DNA of 10,887 nt, taken from assembly GCA_014885115.2 (NCBI GenBank), contig WKLE02005250.1, positions 1-10,887 on the forward strand, read 5' to 3'. Shown one piece after another: positions 7,446 through 10,887 of the stretch. The DNA is from Asterionellopsis glacialis (lineage: Eukaryota > Bacillariophyta > Plagiogrammaphyceae > Rhaphoneidales > Asterionellopsidaceae). A program made the translations under genes and the position numbers. How positions within the stretch are numbered: the stretch's first letter is position 1; every line of letters begins with the position of its first letter. Under the pieces are notes generated by a model, which saw only the letters and a list, made by a program, of their open reading frames with translations, was not told the origin of the DNA and did no database searches.

Positions 7446-8526
7446 AGGGTACTAGTACTGTACCAGGTACGCTCTCTTTTTTCTCTTATTGTTTTTTGTA
7501 GGATGGACAGTGCATTCCACCATGCAAATCAAACATACTACTCTGCGTCCTTGCACACCATATCAACAATGGTGGAACAACACATGGTAGCAACGTAGCC
7601 AAGCACATTTGTGTAGCCTTGCTGCTTCTGTGCATTTAATATCACTATCGCCGCGAGTAGATTTGATTTCCATAGTTATCAGTAGCTGCAGCAACTAACA
7701 AATAAATTGAAAAGTTAATGTTAATATTACTATCAAAGCATGCTGGTGAGTTGTTGTGTTATAAAAATGTCTTGTGCACTAATTTGGGGCATTGTTGTGC
7801 TGCATTTGATGAAACTGTTTTTTTTGGTGATTTCAAGTGTTCGTGAACCCAGCCAATGTCTTTTTATTGAAAATATTTTTTGTTTCTCTAACTACTCCAC
7901 TGTTCCATTCTATAAAACATTTGTGTACATGCAGGACTATTTAGAATAAATGTGGCAAAGCTGTTGAATGATGAAAGGTGGATTGTTGTCAGTAGAATTT
8001 GGATATTATTTGACAAATTGTAAAAAGAGATGCAATTGAATTCTTCTTATTTTATAAAATATTTGAAATCTTACATCATTCTACAATCAGCTAATATCAA
8101 TGAAAAGTTAGAAGGGAGAAGATAGTGTGAGATGTGATGGCTAATTCCTGCATTTGAAGTGTAAAATTTGTACTTCTGTGGACTGTGGAGTTGAAAAAAA
8201 AAAGATTTTTTAGTTTGGAACACTAATTCTGTACACAACAATCAAACTGTTCAAATATCTGATATTTTATTGATGATCTGTTTCTATTTTTAAAAAAATT
8301 CAAGAAAAAAATATTATTGCAAATAGGTGGTGCTTACTTGAACTCTTGGAATCAACTTAACAAGAAAAGAACAACATGTCTTTTTAGAGCTGTATGTGAC
8401 AAACAAAGAAACAACAATCAACCTAAATGAATATTTGAAGCCAAAATATGTTTATAGTTTAATTTCCTACCTGTCCTTTTGCTGTGTCTTTGTTGAGCAA
8501 TTTGTTGATTGTTGTCATGGGCACAC
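7446..8526. other. Interior of copy 2, no recognised gene
   Basis: AT-rich, with only short open frames. The 31-codon frame from ATG 7503 and a 69-codon hydrophobic frame at 7740-7949 are the best on the plus strand, and neither resembles a known domain. A 14-bp palindrome TATTTTATAAAATA lies near 8048-8061. GTACTAGTAC and GTACCAGGTAC lie close together near 7449-7471. Confidence 0.4.
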
Positions 8527-8765
8527 TACATGGTTTTTTTGGAGCACCATCGTCTTAGTTAATTTGTGGTTTTTCCAACTTGGGACAAAAAGTAGATGTA
8601 AATTTTTACCAAACAGTAGTCTATGACCTTTATGGCTTTTTTATGGCTGTTGTGTATTGACATTAACATATTTTGATTGGTCAGTATTTCAATCTCTGAC
8701 ATCATATGTAGAGGGCACTCTATGGGCGCATAAATCTGCCCACTTTTCCTATTGAAATAGATTTT
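8527..8765 (+). repeat. Right end of copy 2
   Basis: Homologous to 5709-5957. AGTAGATGTAAATTTTTA (8591-8608) matches AGTGATGTAAATTTATA (5785-5801), GATTGGTCAGTA (8675-8686) matches GATTGGTTAGTA (5871-5882), and ATTGAAATAG (8751-8760) is identical to 5947-5956, at the same 76-bp distance from GATTGG. Confidence 0.7.
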
Positions 8766-8807
8766 TTTCTGATTCTTTTTCCAAGAAAGTGTGCACCCTC
8801 TTACCGG

Positions 8808-8955
8808 CTGTGTCATGATCTCTCCAAAAAGATGAAATTCTGAAATTATGTAGGCTCTAATGCAGGCCTTTTTTGTTTTTGGGGTCGATTGGGACCCATC
8901 TGTACACACCCCCTGTGTCATGATCAAAACCAAAAACCTGAAATTCTGAAATTCT
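8808..8955 (+). repeat. Two direct repeats spaced 105 bp
   Basis: Copy 1 (8808-8850) begins CTGTGTCATGATC and ends TGAAATTCTGAAATTATG; copy 2 (8913-8955) has the same start and ends TGAAATTCTGAAATTCTG. They follow directly after the right end of copy 2. Each repeat contains a short GAAATTCT iteration. A GGGTC/GACCC dyad sits at about 8882-8897 in the spacer. Confidence 0.8.
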
Positions 8956-9081
8956 GAAAACCTGTAACGAATGGTTTGTGCCAAAAAAAAAGCTTTTGTC
9001 ATTGTTGTTTTGGTCCGTTCCCTTTTTCTGTAATCAACAACAAACCATAACACCCTGTAGCCATTGCAAGATATAAATTGA

Positions 9082-9264
9082 TTGTTTGGTTTCTCTGTTT
9101 TTGACTGCTTTCAGTCTAGAAGCTATATGAACAACCGTCAGCAGCTGTCATCGTCATGGGCACTCTCCTCATCTGATGACAGTGACAAAGAACCAGGCAA
9201 GATGGCAATCAACAAACTGACAATGATGAAAGCCATGTTACCAGCCAAAGTGACATGTGGTTGA
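9082..9264 (+). other. Possible terminal exon, unidentified
   Basis: A strong acceptor-like signal, a pyrimidine-rich tract ending TTTCAG at 9109-9114, precedes an open frame: SRSYMNNRQQLSSSWALSSS, then DDSDKEPGKMAINKL, then stop TGA at 9262-9264. AATAAATAAA follows at about 9287. The layout (acceptor, frame, stop, poly(A)-like signal) fits a last exon of about 50 codons. The protein is Ser/Asp-rich, then Lys/Met-rich, and I do not recognise it. The upstream exon is not visible, and AT-rich DNA readily gives such signals. Confidence 0.25.
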
Positions 9265-9690
9265 TTGTTGTTGTTGGCTCCAGCAACAATAAATAAAAGA
9301 GGGGAAAGAACAAGCACAAAGATCTGGAAAATGACAATGCGCAAACAAATGCCATGCTTGTTCCTAATATTTTTTTGGGATGAGTTACTTCATCTTCATC
9401 AATCATACGGGTCATCAATTGTACAGGTTGGTCATTGATTGTAGTTCTCGACAATCAAATATTGAATGTTGTTATGGTTGATTGATGAGTGTGATGTGGT
9501 GCTTGTGGTGCTGGATGCATTTGCCTGCCACCACCAGTCTTGTGAAGGTATGCCATGAGTTTGGTGTGTTGCAAACTTTTTTGTGCTGGTATTTGCTGTT
9601 GCACAAACACATGATGTGTGTTGGAGGGAATGTTCTGCAGCACAACAAATAGAGTGATTTGATTGGGGTCAGTTTGAACTGAGAACCTGT
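9209..9690 (-). pseudogene. Unidentified decayed reverse-strand frame
   Basis: One reverse-strand frame stays open from about 9690 to 9209 (some 155 codons) apart from one stop at 9455-9457. Upstream part: VVLQNIPSNTHHVFVQQQIP, then HKTGGGRQMHPAPQAPHH. Downstream part: DQPVQLMTRMIDEDEVTHP, then KKILGTSMAFV. Gln/His/Pro-rich, then acidic, then hydrophobic. It overlaps the possible exon at 9115-9264 on the other strand, so at most one is real there. I do not recognise a family. Confidence 0.25.
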
Positions 9691-9879
9691 TGGGAGTTTA
9701 ATTGTGGCCAAAGGCTAAGAAAGGCCTGTCAGGGGTATCACCCTTTATTCCAAGACTTTTTTCAGCTATTCAGCTTTTTGTTTTTGATCATGACACCCTG
9801 GAGGATCTGGGAATTTCAAGAAAATGGTTGACAGACAGACCATTTTTTGTCAATAATCAGCCGTTACAGAATGCTTTCC

Positions 9880-10002
9880 ATGTGCCAGTCGGCTTTTGAT
9901 TCCGGTCATCTGTCAATGGCAGATGGAAAAACAATACAGGGAACTTCTGAGGATCCAGGAATTTTGAGAAAACGGGTGACAGACAGATCATTTAGTCAAT
10001 AA
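9880..10002 (+). other. Repeated 40-codon frame, first copy
   Basis: ATG at 9880 opens MCQSAFDSGHLSMADGKT and closes after TDRSFSQ at TAA 10000-10002. The equivalent frame in the next unit (10026-10148) has ACG for ATG but stays open and stops at the same place. In the third unit ATG 10172 opens MCQSAFDSGRLSKTDGKT and runs on to 10417, because unit 4 has diverged. It spans the unit boundary and includes the hairpin. Three copies keeping a frame is suggestive but too short to call a gene. Confidence 0.25.
9907..9925. other. Hairpin, array copy 1
   Basis: CATCTGTC-AAT-GGCAGATG: eight pairs, one of them T-G, with a 3-nt loop. It lies exactly 146 bp before the hairpin at 10053. Confidence 0.7.
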
Positions 10003-10052
10003 TCAGCTGTTACTGAACACTTTCCACGCACCAGTTGGCTTTTGATTCCGGT

Positions 10053-10071
10053 TGTCTGTCAACGACAGATA
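10053..10071. other. Hairpin, array copy 2
   Basis: TGTCTGTC-AAC-GACAGATA: eight pairs, one of them G-T. The outer pair is T-A here against C-G in the other copies. Confidence 0.7.
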
Positions 10072-10198
10072 GGAAAACAATACAGGGAACTTCTGAGGAT
10101 CCAGGAATTTTGAGAAATCGGGTGACAGACAGACCATTTAGGCAATAATCAGCAATTACAGAACGCTTTCCATGTGCCAGTCTGCTTTTGATTCTGGT

Positions 10199-10217
10199 CG
10201 TCTGTCAAAGACAGACG
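10199..10217. other. Hairpin, array copy 3
   Basis: CGTCTGTC-AAA-GACAGACG: eight perfect pairs, 3-nt loop. The second pair is G-C here, G-T in copy 2 and A-T in copy 1. In unit 4 the stem is reduced to CTGT/ACAG. Confidence 0.75.
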
Positions 10218-10375
10218 GAAAAACAATACTGGGAACTTCTGAGGATCTGGGAATTTTGAGAAAACAGTTTACCAAAATAAACAGTATACAACATACCATA
10301 ATTGAATATATGCATAACACGCCAGCTGGCTTTGACTCCAACCAACTGTGTACAAGAGACAGAAAAACTCAAGCT

Positions 10376-10485
10376 ACTTTATCCAAAAAGGATAAAGTTA
10401 CACTATACTTTATCTGAAAATGAGAAAGTTACTTTATCCAAAATTGATAAAGTAACTCTATACTTTATCAGCAAACAAAAGGGTA
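10376..10485. repeat. Hairpin array of ACTTTATC/GATAAAGT, 55-bp period
   Basis: Two 55-bp units (10376-10430 and 10431-10485), each with two ACTTTATC words (10376, 10407, 10431, 10462) alternating with GATAAAGT or GAGAAAGT. Stems: 10376-10398 (9 bp, 5-nt loop) and 10427-10457 (AGTTACTTTATC with its exact complement, 12 bp, 7-nt loop). A one-mismatch stem lies at 10407-10429. It follows directly on the decayed fourth tandem unit. Confidence 0.9.
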
Positions 10486-10809
10486 TAATTCAACAAAACA
10501 TTGTTCAAAATTCATGTATCCTTGTTCTGTGCGATGAAACACGAAACAGCTCAAGAAACAAAAAATCTGCAGCAGAGCAAAGACGCATGATGGAAGAATG
10601 AAGGTGATGGATGGTTGCATATGATTACAAACTGTGTGTCATATACTTGTCCGCAGTGGTGGGAATTCACGTTTGTTGTTGTGTGTGTCCCTTTTGGTGG
10701 AGGGAACATAAAAATTGTGTTTGGTTTTTAAATGGGCGTGCTAACCATTGAACCAAAACCAAACCCAAACTAGAGTCCAGTTTGGTTTTTGTTTGGAAAA
10801 AGCTTGTGC
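10486..10809. other. Spacer between hairpin repeats, no gene
   Basis: No supported coding or RNA gene; a frame reaching to 10601 is mostly translated repeat. From 10752 to 10796 the strand is first CCAAA-rich, then TTTGG-rich, forming an imperfect inverted repeat around CCAAACT (10765-10771) and AGTTTGG (10779-10785). Confidence 0.4.
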
Positions 10810-10810
10810 T

Positions 10811-10849
10811 ACTTTATCCAAAAATGATAAAGTAACTCTATACTTTACA
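10811..10849. repeat. Lone copy of the hairpin repeat
   Basis: ACTTTATCC at 10811, then GATAAAGTAACTC, matches 10431-10467 with a single mismatch over 37 bp, 380 bp downstream. The stem TACTTTATC/GATAAAGTA (10810-10834) has 9 pairs and a 7-nt loop. The second ACTTTATC is changed to ACTTTACA. Confidence 0.85.
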
Positions 10850-10887
10850 TCAGAGAGGAAATCCTGGTCACTCCTGTATAGATTTTA

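Larger units (their letters stand above)
7295..8765 (+). mobile_element. Second, shorter element with the same ends (copy 2)
   Basis: About 1.47 kb. Its left end (7295-7445) and right end (8527-8765) align with both ends of the recombinase element at 2815-5957, in the same orientation. The first ATG at 7503 takes the place of the recombinase ATG (about 208 bp from the left end against 188 bp), preceded in both by CTTAT-GTA-ATG, but opens only 31 codons. No tyrosine-recombinase motif was found inside. It could be a non-autonomous derivative or a very decayed relative; its decay looks comparable to that of copy 1. Confidence 0.55.
9801..10375 (+). repeat. Tandem array, four units, about 146-bp period
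   Basis: Units begin at GAGGATCYRGGAATTT: 9801, 9949, 10095 and 10241. The first is 148 bp because of a small insertion in a T-run; the next two are 146 bp. Units 1-3 are roughly 85% alike by eye. Unit 4 keeps its start and its end (GCCAGCTGGCTTTGACTCC) but its middle has diverged. Each unit carries GACAGACAGA, CAATAATCAGC, a CTTTTGATTC block and a hairpin. The period is not a multiple of three, so the array is not an in-frame protein repeat. It resembles a satellite or internal subrepeats of a larger element. Confidence 0.9.

Noticed and set aside
5972..7471. GTACCTGGTAC near 5972 and its inverse GTACCAGGTAC near 7461 as element ends
   Set aside because: The 11-bp word is nearly palindromic and short; one copy lies inside the short element, so a paired-end reading does not fit.
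8559..9053. Long reverse-strand open frame (164 codons)
   Set aside because: It covers the right end of the short element and the 105-bp direct repeat, so its openness is explained by non-coding repeat sequence; the protein resembles nothing I know.
9801..10375. CRISPR-like array
   Set aside because: The whole 146-bp unit repeats with no unique spacers between short repeats, and the context is eukaryotic.
10302..10601. 99-codon plus-strand frame
   Set aside because: Mostly translated ACTTTATC hairpin repeat with no domain-like composition.

Overview
The window looks like transposon-rich, AT-rich nuclear DNA of a eukaryotic microalga. A stramenopile such as a diatom is the best guess, at moderate confidence. 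The basis is three decayed proteins whose motif sets I associate with mobile elements abundant in diatoms and related algae: a piggyBac-type DDE transposase, a Crypton-like tyrosine recombinase and a gag-like N-terminal module. There is no prokaryotic gene packing, no ribosome-binding-site pattern and no intact host gene that I can recognise.

Layout. 1-690: non-coding, with a TTACAA/TTGTAA palindrome cluster and a group of bZIP-like TGATGTCA/ACGTCA sites. 691-2511: broken piggyBac-like transposase, plus strand, with several stops, two frame changes and an internal deletion, ending in a Cys-rich C-terminal domain. 2720-2960: two outward-facing copies of a terminal-repeat-like sequence. 3003-5735: broken Crypton-like tyrosine recombinase with a Gln-rich tail; both catalytic arginines that I can place are changed. 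5709-5957: its right-end sequence. 6293-6511: short gag-like fragment. 7295-8765: a second, shorter element whose left end (about 150 bp) and right end (about 240 bp) match those of the recombinase element, but whose interior has no recognisable recombinase. 8808-8955: a 105-bp-spaced direct repeat. 9082-9690: possible exon and a decayed reverse-strand reading frame. 9801-10375: four tandem units with a 146-bp period, each holding a covarying hairpin and the same roughly 40-codon frame. 10376-10849: ACTTTATC/GATAAAGT hairpin repeats.

How it fits together. Nothing here is likely to make a working enzyme now. The most interesting relation is between the recombinase element (2815-5957) and the element at 7295-8765: same orientation, same ends, and matching spacing between motifs at the right end. 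This suggests one transposon family with structured inverted ends, one copy encoding the recombinase and the other possibly non-autonomous. Crypton elements are generally described without terminal inverted repeats, so this deserves checking. The other standout is the tandem array at the right, where three copies of a hairpin keep their pairing through paired base changes.
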